Shown piece after piece: positions 33,536 through 43,025 of a stretch of DNA of 64,000 nt (position 1 is the stretch's first letter; every line of letters starts with the position of its first letter). Both the position numbers and the translations under genes were made by a program. This stretch comes from Flavobacteriales bacterium UBA952 (GTDB taxonomy: Bacteria; Bacteroidota; Bacteroidia; Flavobacteriales_D; Crocinitomicaceae), in contig DBCS01000002.1 in NCBI GenBank assembly GCA_002293185.1, positions 179,708 through 243,707 on the forward strand, given 5' to 3'. The notes beneath the pieces were generated by a model, which did no database searches, was not told the DNA's origin, and saw only the letters and a program-made list of their open reading frames with translations.

Positions 33536-34600
33536 ATGAGCGCAAAAATTTTAGGTGTAGGTAGCTGCTTACCTTCGCTTCGCATGACCAACGAAGACTT
33601 CATTGCTCACCGTTTTTATAAGGATATCGATCAGCCTTTTGAAGACAGTAATGAGACCATCATTGAGAAATTCAAGGAAATTACAGGTATTCAAGAACGC
33701 AGGTATGCCCATAAAGAACAGACGAATTCAGATTTAGGAATCATCGCTGCCCAAAATGCGATAGCCGCAGCGGGTATAGACCCCGAGGACCTAGATTACA
33801 TTATTTTTGCCCATAACTTTGGAGACGTTCGCTTTGCGTCTAATCATTTAGACATGTTGCCCGCCTTGGCTTCGCGTGTGAAGCACGCTCTTGGCATTGC
33901 CAACCCCAATTGTGTGGCCTACGACATGCTCTTCGGTTGTCCTGGCTGGATAGAAGCGCTTATTCAGGCCAATCTATATATCAAAGCAGGCGCTGCAACC
34001 AATTGTTTGGTCATTGGTGCCGAAACCCTGAGTAGAGTAGTAGACCCCCATGATCGAGATTCCATGATTTTTGCCGACGGCGCAGGCGCCTGTATTCTGA
34101 GCGCAAATAATGACACTGATGCCAGCGGCATTCTGGCGCATTCGACCCAAACCTTTACCAAAGACGAAGCATTTTTTCTTAACAATGGGCCTTCTCTAAA
34201 CTCAAAGCATCATATTCACGAGAAGTACATCAAAATGCAGGGCCGTAAAATTTATGAATTTGCTTTAACCAAGGTTCCTGCTGCCATGAAAATCGCTTTA
34301 GATAAAAGCGGCATTGACATCACAGAAGTAAAGAAAATTTTTATACACCAAGCCAATGAAAAAATGGATGAAGCCATCATTGACCGCTTTTACCGTTTGT
34401 TCAAGGCCCAGCGCCCTGAGGGAATTATGCCCATGAATATTCAGTTCAATGGCAATAGTTCGGTGGCAACAGTTCCTACTTTACTAGATGCAGTAGTTAG
34501 GGGTGAATATCCTGAGCACGAACTTCATAAAGGCGACATCATCATCTTGGCTTCAGTAGGTGCAGGGATGAATATCAATGCGGTGGTGTACCGCTGGTAA
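33536..34600 (+). CDS. 3-oxoacyl-ACP synthase III family protein (FabH-like)
   Basis: A 354-residue thiolase-fold condensing enzyme. The catalytic triad is visible: C135 in 'LFGCPGWIEAL', H271 in 'IFIHQANEKMDEAI' and N307 in 'QFNGNSSVATVP'. The N-terminal 'ILGVGSCLPSLRMTNEDF' and 'TGIQERRYA' are typical of the FabH group. It differs from canonical FabH in a long insertion region ('NFGDVRFASNHLDMLPALASR') and in standing outside a fab/plsX cluster. It may prime fatty-acid or secondary lipid synthesis rather than be the main housekeeping FabH. It is convergent with the DUF985 cupin gene after 8 bp. Confidence 0.9.
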   Translation: MSAKILGVGSCLPSLRMTNEDFIAHRFYKDIDQPFEDSNETIIEKFKEITGIQERRYAHKEQTNSDLGIIAAQNAIAAAGIDPEDLDYIIFAHNFGDVRFASNHLDMLPALASRVKHALGIANPNCVAYDMLFGCPGWIEALIQANLYIKAGAATNCLVIGAETLSRVVDPHDRDSMIFADGAGACILSANNDTDASGILAHSTQTFTKDEAFFLNNGPSLNSKHHIHEKYIKMQGRKIYEFALTKVPAAMKIALDKSGIDITEVKKIFIHQANEKMDEAIIDRFYRLFKAQRPEGIMPMNIQFNGNSSVATVPTLLDAVVRGEYPEHELHKGDIIILASVGAGMNINAVVYRW

Positions 34601-34608
34601 TTCAACTT

Positions 34609-35094
34609 TTATTGATGTAAATGCAGAATAATTGGGGCTAAATCCGCAAAGCGCTCCATGAGCTCTGCTTTATCATAAAGCTGAAAATCATTAAAATCAA
34701 ACCCAGGCGCTACCATACACGACGTTAGCGAATACGAATGAGTATCGAGTACCTCTGCACCAAAAATAGTTTGAGCTGGGATGCAAACTTGTGGTTGTTG
34801 CCCATTTGCTACATCCAATCCTAAGGTGGCCGTGTGCAACTTCCCTTCTTGGTTGATCATATGGATCAATAGGGGAGAGCCAGCTTGGTAAATCCAAATT
34901 TCGTCGGACGCAATTTTGTGAAACTTAGAGTAGTTTCCGGAAGGCAGCAGAAAATAAATAAGTGTGGCTAAAGACCTCGATTGACCATCTAGAGTAGTAT
35001 ATTGAGCTTCACTGCGGTAGGTTTCTTTGAAATAACCGCCTTCGATATGTGGAGTGAGTTCGAGGCTAGCGATAAGTTGTTGCATTGTTTTCAT
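34609..35094 (-). CDS. Cupin superfamily protein, DUF985 (Cupin_5)
   Basis: A 161-residue single-domain cupin. Family motifs include 'HIEGGYFKETYRS', 'LATLIYFLLPSGNYSKFHKI' (metal-ligand His), 'DEIWIYQAGSPLLIHMI' and 'SCMVAPGFDFNDFQLYDKAELM'. DUF985 proteins are cytoplasmic and their substrate is generally unknown; some relatives bind small sugars or acids. It is monocistronic on the minus strand, with TATTTTTA just upstream of the start as a possible -7 element. Divergent from it are the two tandem T9SS paralogs. Confidence 0.88.
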   Translation of the reverse strand: MKTMQQLIASLELTPHIEGGYFKETYRSEAQYTTLDGQSRSLATLIYFLLPSGNYSKFHKIASDEIWIYQAGSPLLIHMINQEGKLHTATLGLDVANGQQPQVCIPAQTIFGAEVLDTHSYSLTSCMVAPGFDFNDFQLYDKAELMERFADLAPIILHLHQ

Positions 35095-35184
35095 TGTGTA
35101 AAAATAGAATTTGTTAGATTAGTAGGTGCTAAACAATTGATAATCTGAATCGTTACAATAAAGGAATAGCTAAAACCATCTATT

Positions 35185-36480
35185 ATGAGTCAACTTAAAA
35201 CGCTTTTTCTCGGAACCATATGCACCTTGCAATTTATTGTAAATGCACAAAATAATATACTCTACGGGCTCATTCGTACCAACCCAGCATCTGGGATTTT
35301 TCTCGGATCAATGGATGTTACAACGGGTCAAATCACGCAAATATCTCCAAGCAGTGTCGTGCCTACCTACGTCTGGAGCGGAGCTGCACTTGATTTAAAT
35401 ACAGGAAAATATATTTTTAGTGGCGCAGCAAATACAATAGCCACTGTCAGTTTAATGGACGGTCAACTCGTGAGTCAGCCCCCAATCAATAATCCAAATA
35501 ACGGCGGTTATTTTGAGAATTTCCGTTTCAATACCAGTGACTCCACCTTGTATGGCCTGGCCAGAAAACAATTGCAAGGTATGCCCCCAGGGATCAGCAG
35601 TGTAGCTGTTTATTTGGCTTCAATTAACCCTACAAGCGGCGCTGTAACTGAAATTTCACCTCAGGTAATTGGTCAATCCTATGCTGGCCAGAGCAGTGCC
35701 ATTGACCCCCATCAAATGGTATATTATTATACGGCAATGAATGCCAATCCAAATGCCCAACTTTTTACGGGTCTTGATCTATACAATGGTCAGGTGTTCA
35801 GTGCGCAGCCATTTAGTTTTCCTGAAGGCGGTAATATTTTTGACAACTACACCTACAACTGTGCAGATACAACCATTTATGGCATTATTCGCATCACCAC
35901 TACGCAACCGCAAACCTATTATTTTGGCAAAATTGATCCACAAACTGGGGTTGTTACAAGAGTTTCTAATCAACCGTTGCCTTTTTCGGTTTATGTCGGG
36001 AATGGAAGCGCTACCATAGATCCGGATGCTGGGGTTTATTATTTTGAAACAAATTTACCACAAGGAGGATATGCCATGACTGGTTTGTCTATTGCAACCG
36101 GAGCCGTGGTTTGCCAGTTTCCTTTACCAGTTAATAATGGCGTCTTTACCTATTTTGACATGTTACGCCATCCATCTGATTGTATGGGTGCAGCAGCTTA
36201 CCGTCCAGACACAAACGGTGGAGGCGGTTCTGCAAGTATTGAAAATTTAGATCCTAATGGAAGTAAAGTTTATCCGAATCCATTCACGGACTTTTTGACC
36301 ATTGAGGCAAGTGCTCAAATAAACAAACTCATAATGACTGATCTTCAAGGAAAAGTAATTTTCGAAATGGCACCGCTCCAAAACCATCTTGACCTCGATT
36401 TGAATGAACTTTCTAATGGTATTTATATGGTGGAAATTCATACCGCGAATGGAACGGAGTTGCTTAACGTGGTAAAGTAA
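35185..36480 (+). CDS. T9SS type A sorted secreted protein with threefold internal repeat (paralog 1)
   Basis: A 431-residue exported protein. The signal peptide runs to 'LQFIVNAQ' (residue 22). The body consists of three repeats of roughly 105-115 residues, each with 'LYGL/IYGI' at the start, 'G.(M/I)(D/N)(P/V).(T/S)G..T.(I/V)S' in the middle and 'G.(S/A).(I)DP....YY(Y/F)' at the end. This is probably a beta-propeller-like fold. A Gly-rich hinge ('TNGGGGSAS') leads to a T9SS type A sorting domain ('KVYPNPFTDFLTIEAS'...'LSNGIYMVEIH'). Function is unknown. The next gene is a close paralog in the same orientation. Confidence 0.82.
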   Translation: MSQLKTLFLGTICTLQFIVNAQNNILYGLIRTNPASGIFLGSMDVTTGQITQISPSSVVPTYVWSGAALDLNTGKYIFSGAANTIATVSLMDGQLVSQPPINNPNNGGYFENFRFNTSDSTLYGLARKQLQGMPPGISSVAVYLASINPTSGAVTEISPQVIGQSYAGQSSAIDPHQMVYYYTAMNANPNAQLFTGLDLYNGQVFSAQPFSFPEGGNIFDNYTYNCADTTIYGIIRITTTQPQTYYFGKIDPQTGVVTRVSNQPLPFSVYVGNGSATIDPDAGVYYFETNLPQGGYAMTGLSIATGAVVCQFPLPVNNGVFTYFDMLRHPSDCMGAAAYRPDTNGGGGSASIENLDPNGSKVYPNPFTDFLTIEASAQINKLIMTDLQGKVIFEMAPLQNHLDLDLNELSNGIYMVEIHTANGTELLNVVK

Positions 36481-36556
36481 ATCACTTTCAATCATTTGTA
36501 AATCAATAAGTCCTTCGCGAAATCGATATTTTTAAAAAAAAATTAAAGCCTCGACT

Positions 36557-37837
36557 ATGAAACAACTCTTATGCATGCTAACCTTTGCCGGTTTATTTTT
36601 TTTACCTGCGCAAGCCCAAGTTTTGTATGGCTTACTTCGCACGTCAAATCCTGCAGGCGTTAAATTAGGAACACTAGACCTTCTGAGTGGGAGTTTTACC
36701 GCATTAGGCAATAATGCGATTACTTCTAACGTAAATATTACCGGTGCAGCCCTCGATTTAAATACCAATAGCTATTATTTTCTAACGCAAGGTGGCACCA
36801 ACGGTATCGCCATGACAGTTGGAATCAATGATGGCGCTGTAAATAATCAAGTGCCACTTTTCAATCCAATTGCACCAAGTTCGTTCAATAATTTTCGTTT
36901 AAATACCTCAGATTCAACACTCTATGGTTTGGCGGGCCGTTATATTCCGGGCGCAGGGCCGGGGCAAGGTACGGGTGAACTTTATTTCTCCTCCATGAAC
37001 CCAGCAACTGGCGAAATCACGCAAATTTCACCACAATCTATCCTCGATTCCTATTCGCTTTCTGGCAGTGCTATTGACCCGCATCAAATGGTTTATTACT
37101 TTTCAAAAGGAACTCAGTTTTACGGCATAGACATGTACAATGGCCAAGTTTATACTTCCCACACATTGAGTTTTCCTGAAGGGGGAATTAGTTTCTCAAA
37201 TTATACCTACAACTGCGCAGATACTACCATTTACGGCATCATTAGTGTGAGCAATACACCTCCATTTACTTGTTATTTGGGAAAGGTAAATCCTGCAACT
37301 GGTGAAGTTACCCGTGTTGCTCAAACGGTGCTCCCGTACAGTACCTTTTCAGTAAACGGAAGCTCTACTATTGATCCTTTCACCGGGACGTATTATTGCG
37401 TGAGTCAAATACCCGGAGGAGGAGGAATTGCCGTTGTAGGCATCTCTGTGTCTACGGGCGCGGTAGTTAGCGTTCATCCTGTAAATGCAGCAACAGCAGG
37501 TTCTGCATATTTTGATATGATTCGCCACCCTTCAGATTGTTTGGGTGCTGCAGCCTATCGCCCAGATTCAAACGGTGGAGGAGGTTCTGCAGGTATTGAA
37601 TATTTCGATCCAAATAGAAGTAAAGTTTATCCGAATCCTATTTCCAATCAATTGAATATTGAGTCAACAAGTATTATTTATTCATTGATTTTACGCGATA
37701 CAAAAGGAGGCATTCTATTTGAAGCAAACCCGCAAGAAAAGTTCACGAAAATTTCTTTTGAGCACATTCCAAGTGGTGTTTATTTCCTTGAAGTCCAAAA
37801 TGAACATGGTTTAGAGCTATTAAAAGTGGTCAAATAG
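36557..37837 (+). CDS. T9SS type A sorted secreted protein with threefold internal repeat (paralog 2)
   Basis: A 426-residue paralog of the upstream gene. It has the same plan: signal peptide 'LTFAGLFFLPAQAQ', three 'LYGL...IDP' repeats, the shared blocks 'NTSDSTLYGLA', 'SAIDPHQMVYYF' and 'NYTYNCADTTIYGII', a Gly-rich hinge ('SNGGGGSAG') and a T9SS sorting domain ('KVYPNPISNQLNIEST'...'IPSGVYFLEV'). The two genes stay similar at DNA level around the hinge, which shows tandem duplication. Spacing of 76 bp with TATTTTTA upstream suggests that each copy may have its own promoter. It converges on the 1600-residue repeat protein gene. The function is unknown. Confidence 0.82.
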   Translation: MKQLLCMLTFAGLFFLPAQAQVLYGLLRTSNPAGVKLGTLDLLSGSFTALGNNAITSNVNITGAALDLNTNSYYFLTQGGTNGIAMTVGINDGAVNNQVPLFNPIAPSSFNNFRLNTSDSTLYGLAGRYIPGAGPGQGTGELYFSSMNPATGEITQISPQSILDSYSLSGSAIDPHQMVYYFSKGTQFYGIDMYNGQVYTSHTLSFPEGGISFSNYTYNCADTTIYGIISVSNTPPFTCYLGKVNPATGEVTRVAQTVLPYSTFSVNGSSTIDPFTGTYYCVSQIPGGGGIAVVGISVSTGAVVSVHPVNAATAGSAYFDMIRHPSDCLGAAAYRPDSNGGGGSAGIEYFDPNRSKVYPNPISNQLNIESTSIIYSLILRDTKGGILFEANPQEKFTKISFEHIPSGVYFLEVQNEHGLELLKVVK

Positions 37838-37856
37838 CTGACTTAGCCTTTACACA

Positions 37857-40800
37857 CTACAGTTTAATCACCTTCTGCGGACGGGTTTGTGGTGAACTTA
37901 TCAAATAGGTTCCAGATGGAAGGTCGCTGAGGTCTATTAACATTTTGAGGTCTTCATTGAGTTCAAAATTCCTTAGCACCCTGCCGCTGAGGTCAAGAAT
38001 ATAAAGTGCTGTGCCAACAAGTCCTTGCTCGTAGGTCATCCAAATTTGATCTGTAAAAGGATTCGGAAACACTTCAATTTGCCCAAGAAATAACTCTTCA
38101 ACCCCTACATCGACCAGTTCGTAATTTAAGGTAATGGTGCTATCGCAGCCTACGCTATTGGGAATAACCTGTATATAGGTTCCACTGACATCGTAGGTTA
38201 CACCGTTTAAAATATAGGGCCCTTGGAAAACTACATTTATGGTTGAGTTTGTAGGCTGAAGAACTGTTATGTCTAGTAAATCACTACCCGTACAACCAAA
38301 CTGATTGGTTCCGGTAACCTCTAGTAGCGTATTAAAATTTGGGGTAATATACGCCCCGTTCGGCATGCCATTAGACCAGGTGAAAGACAATGCACCGCTT
38401 GCTGCAAGTAGTACAGAATCACCAAGGCAAATTGCAGGGTCTGTACCCGCAAAAACAAGTGGATTGGCATGGACGGTTACCACAACGAGGTCTATATTCT
38501 GACATCCATTGATATCGATTCCGGTTACCGTATAAGCCCCACTAGTCTGCGGAATAAAAGGCACTCCGTTTGATATGCCACCACTCCAGTAATAAATAGT
38601 TCCGAAAGAACCAGCTAAGGTTACTGTTTCTCCTTCACATATTTCAATATCAGGCCCTGCATAAATTCCGGGTAAGGGATTGACTTGAACATAAAGGGAA
38701 TCTTGGCTCTCACAGCCATTACTTGCAATCACAGTTAAAGTGTAGTATTGCGAAACAGTAGGTATGAAGTATTGATTGTTCTGAATGCCGTTATTCCAGC
38801 TTATTTGCGTTCCTGTTGGGTAGGTGCCCGAAACCAAAATAGAATCTCCAAGGCAAATACTTTGATTGAAGCCTGCTTCAATAATAGGTGCAACGATATT
38901 GACTTCAAAATAAACGGAATCAATGTCTGAGCAGCCACTTTCCCAATTGGTTGCTGTTAAAACATACCAAGTGGATTGTGATGGATTCGCCCAAGTTTGT
39001 GCGCTATTCGGACTAGAAAGTGTCGAGCTCGGCGACCAACTATAATTGGTTTGTGCTTGTGCTAAACTTCCAATTTGAGCACCATTTGTGTTGGTTATAC
39101 AATTTTTGAGAAGGTCAGGGCCCGCATTTGCAATTGGTGTAGTGAGGTTGACATTCACCAAAACTTGATCTGTTGTTTGGCAGCCGTTTGTTGGGTTTAG
39201 TGCGGTAAGGGTATAGGTTGTGGTTTGCCCTGGATTGGCTAATGTGCTCGACGAAGCAGCGTTACTAAGCCCTGCGGTTGGTGCCCACGAGTAGGTCATA
39301 CCCGGAGCCGGACTCATGCCAATTTGAGCGCCATTGAGGTTGCCAAAACAATTAATAGAAAAATCGTTTCCTGCATTTGCAGTTGGAGCCGAAATGTCTA
39401 CGGTTACGATAATTTGATCTGTAGAGACACAGCCGTTTACGAGGTTAGTCACCGTAAGCGTATAGGTTGTGGTGAGTGCCGGATTGGCAATTGGATTTGC
39501 AGCTGTAGGGGAATTGAGCCCTGCAATTGGATTCCATTGATAAGAATTGCCACTTACAGGGGTCATGCCAATGGTATTTCCGGTGAAATTTTGATAACAG
39601 TTTTTTAAGAAGTCTGGACCCGCCTGAGCAAGCGGAGCAGTCTGATTCACGCTTACTGTAACTATATCTGTATTGCTACAACCTGTTGCCGGAGAATAAA
39701 CAGTCAAAGTATAGGTTGTTGTCACACTCGGGTTGGCAATAGGGTTTGAAATAGCGCTTGAGGATAATCCAATAGCCGGAGACCAGCTATAGGTAAGGCC
39801 AGCAGAGGCGCCAGCACCAATGAGTAAGCCATTCACATTGCTCACACATGTCTTTGTAAAGTCCGCACCAGCGTTAGCGGCAGGAGGGGTTGTATTGACT
39901 GTAACGGCAACCTGATCAGTAGCAGAACAACCGTTGATTTGATCCGTTACGGTCAGTAGGTAGGAGGTACTTTGCGTAGGGTTGGCAATAGGGTTAGACA
40001 CCGAAGGATTCGAGAGTCCTAAGGACGGAAACCAAGTATAAGAAAAGCCTGCCAAAGCGCTGCTTCCGATTTGCAAGCCATTAGGGTTCTGAAGACAAGT
40101 TTTTATAAAATCAGTTCCAGCATTCGCAGTTGGTGCAGTAACATTGACCTCGAAAGTCACTTGATCAGTGGCCGTGCATCCGGAGGAGGTTTGCGTGGCC
40201 GTAAGCGTATAGGTTGTCGTTTGGCTTGGATTGGCAAATGTGGTGCTGCTCGAAGGCGTGCTCAAACCCTGAACAGGGCTCCAACTATACGTACAGCCGT
40301 TTTGCGCTGCAGCACCAAGATTGGCTCCGCTTGCGTTTTGCGTACAAGTTTTTAAGAGATCTAGCCCGGCATTAACCAATGGTACTTGCTGATTGATACT
40401 AACTGTAATTTGATCACTGGCAGTACAGCCACTGCTTGCCAGCGTAGCAGTAAGGGTATAGGTGGTTGTGACACTCGGATTTGCAGTTGGATTAGAAACG
40501 TTAACCGAGCTAAGCCCACTGCTTGGTGACCAATTGTAGGTAACGCCGCTGCTTGCTATTTGCCCAATGTTGAGGCCGTTGGTATTTTGAACACAAGTTT
40601 TTGTAAAGTCAAGACCTGCATTGGCAGTTGGTAAATTCGTATTGACACTCACAATTACTTGATCTGTTGCACTACAGCCAGTTGCCACATTGGTAACGGT
40701 GAGCGTATAATTTGTTGTGGTGCTCGGATTAGCAACGGGGTTCGCGAGCGAAGTTGCGCTTAATCCTGAGCTAGGCGTCCAGTTGTAGGTTTGCCCTGAT

Positions 40801-42659
40801 ATAGGCAAGGAGCCAATTTGAACACCCGTATTGTTGAGCACACACGTTTTTTCGGCATCTAAGCCCGCATCTGCAGTAGGAATTTGCTGACTAACTGTTA
40901 TGGTGACAGCATCAGTGGCACTGCAACCCGATTGCGTGTGGTTGGCCGTTAGGGTATAGGTAGTGGTAGCACTTGGGTTGGCGGTAGGGTTGGCCGCGAT
41001 GGCAGAACTTAAACCCGCAGTTGGAGACCAACTGTAGGTAACACCAGGTTGGGCAGTCATGCCGATAAAAGCGCCGTTAACATTGCTCACACATGTCTTT
41101 GTGAAGTCTGAACCTGCATTGGCATTGGGCGCAGTTGTATTGACACTTACGGCTACTTGATCAGAGGCAGTACAACCATTGCTTTGATCAGTCACAGTCA
41201 GTAGGTAGGTAGTGCTTTGGGTGGGATTGGCAATGGGGTTTGAGATGCCAGGATTTGTCAAGCCTGAGGTAGGAAACCAAGTGTAGGTGAAGCCTGTTGC
41301 GGCGTTGCTTCCTATTTGCAAACCGTTAGGGTTTAGGATACACGTTTTGTTAAAATCTGTACCGGCATTTGCTGTTGGTAGCACTGTATTTACACTGACA
41401 TGAATTTGGTCAGTGGCTGTGCAACCACTGCTGAGGTCTGTTGCAAGCAAGGTGTATGTTTGAGCAGTGCTTGGGTTGGCAATAGGGTTACTCGTGTTGC
41501 TAGGCACTAATCCAATTGTTGGGCTCCAAGCGTAGCTCACCCCCGTTACTGCTGTCATGCCAATTTGAACCCCAGACTGATTTTGTGTACAGGTCTTGGT
41601 AAAATCATTGCCAGCATCGACCAAAGGGAGGTCAGTATCGACCGTTACCAAAACTTGATCGCTCGCCGTGCAGCCACTACTTACATGAGTTGCTGTAAGC
41701 GTGTAGGTGGTAGTAACATTCGGATTGGCATTGGTTAATGCAGTGGTTGAACTCGTGAGGCCAGTTGTTGGCAACCACGCGTAAGTTACGCCGGATTGTC
41801 CGGTAAATCCAATATTAGCTCCTGTTGCATTTTGCACACAGGATTTCGTAAAATTATTTCCAGCCTCAACTAATGGGAGAGAAAGGTTAACGGTAATTAA
41901 TACCTGATCTGTGGCGCTACAGCCAGTTGCCACATTGGTAACGGTGAGCGAGTAATTTGTTGTGGTACTCGGATTGGCAATAGGGTTAGAAAGCCCGGTT
42001 GCGCTCAGGCCTGCGCTTGGGGTCCAGTTGTAGGTTTGACCCGCAATAGGCATGGCGCCAAGCTGAACGCCAGTGCTGTTTTGCACACAGGTAATCTGTG
42101 CATCTAAGCCGGCATCTGCTGTCGGAACTTGCTGATCAACGCTTACTGTGACGGCGTCGGAAGCAGTACAACCCGATTGGGTATGGGTGGCTGTAAGAAC
42201 ATAGGTAGTAGTAGCAATAGGATTAGCGGTAGGGTTCGCAACACTTGTAGCGCTTAGGCCTGTTGCCGGAGTCCAACTGTAGGTAACACCCGGTTGGGCA
42301 GTCATGCCAATAAACGCGCCGTTTGCATTGCTTACACAAGTTTTTGTAAAGTCTGCGCCAGCTTGAGCACTTGGATTATTGAGCACGGTTATTGTTTGAA
42401 TTGCCGTTGTAGAAAGCCCATTTGCCGACACCACGCAAGTATAAGTGGTATTCTGAGCAGGACTCACCACTACAGCATTGGTTGTTGCTCCGGTTGACCA
42501 CAAAAATGTGGAGCTTGGTTCATTGGAGATAGCAGTTAACAGCACTGTATTGCCTTGGCAGACTTGTGTGTTACTCGCATTGATACTCACCACTGGAGCT
42601 TGAGCCCAGTAAGAAAGTGATAGTAAAATGCAGCAAAATGTGAGGTAGTAATTCTTCAT
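37857..42659 (-). CDS. Large T9SS-sorted surface protein with 14 type-A Ig/PKD-like repeats
   Basis: A 1600-residue secreted protein. The signal peptide (residues 1-20, ending 'SYWAQ') is followed by one Ig-like domain, then 14 repeats of 83 residues. Each repeat carries 'AGxDFxKTC', '(Y/S)xWxPxxGL', 'NPxANPxxTTTYTLT' and 'SGCxAxDQVxVxVN' elements and two cysteines. Three shorter Ig-like domains of about 70 residues follow ('AGFNQSICLGDS', 'AGPDIEICEGET', 'AGTDPAICLGDS'). The protein ends in a T9SS type A sorting domain ('IEVFPNPFTDQIWMTY'...'LPSGTYLI'). Repeats are very rich in Thr, Ser, Asn and Gly and poor in charge, as in surface adhesins. Units five apart are most alike. It is divergent from the giant gene, which uses the same domain. 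Confidence 0.9.
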   Translation of the reverse strand: MKNYYLTFCCILLSLSYWAQAPVVSINASNTQVCQGNTVLLTAISNEPSSTFLWSTGATTNAVVVSPAQNTTYTCVVSANGLSTTAIQTITVLNNPSAQAGADFTKTCVSNANGAFIGMTAQPGVTYSWTPATGLSATSVANPTANPIATTTYVLTATHTQSGCTASDAVTVSVDQQVPTADAGLDAQITCVQNSTGVQLGAMPIAGQTYNWTPSAGLSATGLSNPIANPSTTTNYSLTVTNVATGCSATDQVLITVNLSLPLVEAGNNFTKSCVQNATGANIGFTGQSGVTYAWLPTTGLTSSTTALTNANPNVTTTYTLTATHVSSGCTASDQVLVTVDTDLPLVDAGNDFTKTCTQNQSGVQIGMTAVTGVSYAWSPTIGLVPSNTSNPIANPSTAQTYTLLATDLSSGCTATDQIHVSVNTVLPTANAGTDFNKTCILNPNGLQIGSNAATGFTYTWFPTSGLTNPGISNPIANPTQSTTYLLTVTDQSNGCTASDQVAVSVNTTAPNANAGSDFTKTCVSNVNGAFIGMTAQPGVTYSWSPTAGLSSAIAANPTANPSATTTYTLTANHTQSGCSATDAVTITVSQQIPTADAGLDAEKTCVLNNTGVQIGSLPISGQTYNWTPSSGLSATSLANPVANPSTTTNYTLTVTNVATGCSATDQVIVSVNTNLPTANAGLDFTKTCVQNTNGLNIGQIASSGVTYNWSPSSGLSSVNVSNPTANPSVTTTYTLTATLASSGCTASDQITVSINQQVPLVNAGLDLLKTCTQNASGANLGAAAQNGCTYSWSPVQGLSTPSSSTTFANPSQTTTYTLTATQTSSGCTATDQVTFEVNVTAPTANAGTDFIKTCLQNPNGLQIGSSALAGFSYTWFPSLGLSNPSVSNPIANPTQSTSYLLTVTDQINGCSATDQVAVTVNTTPPAANAGADFTKTCVSNVNGLLIGAGASAGLTYSWSPAIGLSSSAISNPIANPSVTTTYTLTVYSPATGCSNTDIVTVSVNQTAPLAQAGPDFLKNCYQNFTGNTIGMTPVSGNSYQWNPIAGLNSPTAANPIANPALTTTYTLTVTNLVNGCVSTDQIIVTVDISAPTANAGNDFSINCFGNLNGAQIGMSPAPGMTYSWAPTAGLSNAASSSTLANPGQTTTYTLTALNPTNGCQTTDQVLVNVNLTTPIANAGPDLLKNCITNTNGAQIGSLAQAQTNYSWSPSSTLSSPNSAQTWANPSQSTWYVLTATNWESGCSDIDSVYFEVNIVAPIIEAGFNQSICLGDSILVSGTYPTGTQISWNNGIQNNQYFIPTVSQYYTLTVIASNGCESQDSLYVQVNPLPGIYAGPDIEICEGETVTLAGSFGTIYYWSGGISNGVPFIPQTSGAYTVTGIDINGCQNIDLVVVTVHANPLVFAGTDPAICLGDSVLLAASGALSFTWSNGMPNGAYITPNFNTLLEVTGTNQFGCTGSDLLDITVLQPTNSTINVVFQGPYILNGVTYDVSGTYIQVIPNSVGCDSTITLNYELVDVGVEELFLGQIEVFPNPFTDQIWMTYEQGLVGTALYILDLSGRVLRNFELNEDLKMLIDLSDLPSGTYLISSPQTRPQKVIKL
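38890..42375 (-). repeat. Type-A domain array, 14 x 249 bp, with 5-unit higher-order period
   Basis: There are fourteen in-frame units of 249 bp. Units 1, 6 and 11, 2 and 7, 4 and 9, and 5 and 10 pair up by sequence, giving a 1,245-bp super-period. A 34-bp stretch is identical at 40672-40705 and 41917-41950, exactly 1,245 bp apart. Confidence 0.88.
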
Positions 42660-43025
42660 AAATTGGAAAATTCATCGAAATTTACTGAAATAGCCGCACT
42701 TAAAAAAATGATGCTTCCCCTTTTTGTCGTATTGTTAGTACTGTTTTTTTGGATTTCAGTCTTCCCCTATTTCTGTGTTCTTGATCAAAAGAAGAGGCCA
42801 AACTTGGGTTGGTCCATTCTACTCGAACAAAGAATTTTTTGAAATATGAATTAATATATTCAAAATCAATTATTTAATCTAATATAAAATCAAAAAAATC
42901 TATAAGAGGGAGTGGGGTAAACTACATTTAAAAATAGGATAAAGTAGGGTAAACCTATTGTTATGCAACTCAAATTTTTTTATTCCGTAGGACCTCCGTA
43001 AATTTGAGTACAAGCGTACACGCGT
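42660..43025. promoter_or_regulatory. Divergent intergenic region between the two repeat-protein genes
   Basis: These 366 bp hold no gene. They are AT-rich, and 42,840-42,900 is almost pure A/T. A TAAATTTC box on the minus strand near 42,680 may serve the 1600-residue gene. An imperfect direct repeat (AGTGGGGTAAACTA at 42911, AGTAGGGTAAACCT at 42943) and a palindrome (42968-43009) lie on the giant-gene side. Confidence 0.6.
42968..43009 (+). promoter_or_regulatory. Putative promoter of the giant gene inside a palindrome
   Basis: TAAATTTG at 42999-43006 exactly matches the -7 consensus, and a T7 run at 42974-42980 lies 18 bp upstream as the -33 region. The arms ACTCAAATTT (42968-42977) and AAATTTGAGT (43000-43009) are perfect reverse complements that overlap both elements, so a regulator bound here would block the promoter. 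The transcript would start near 43013, 13 nt before the ATG. Confidence 0.5.
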
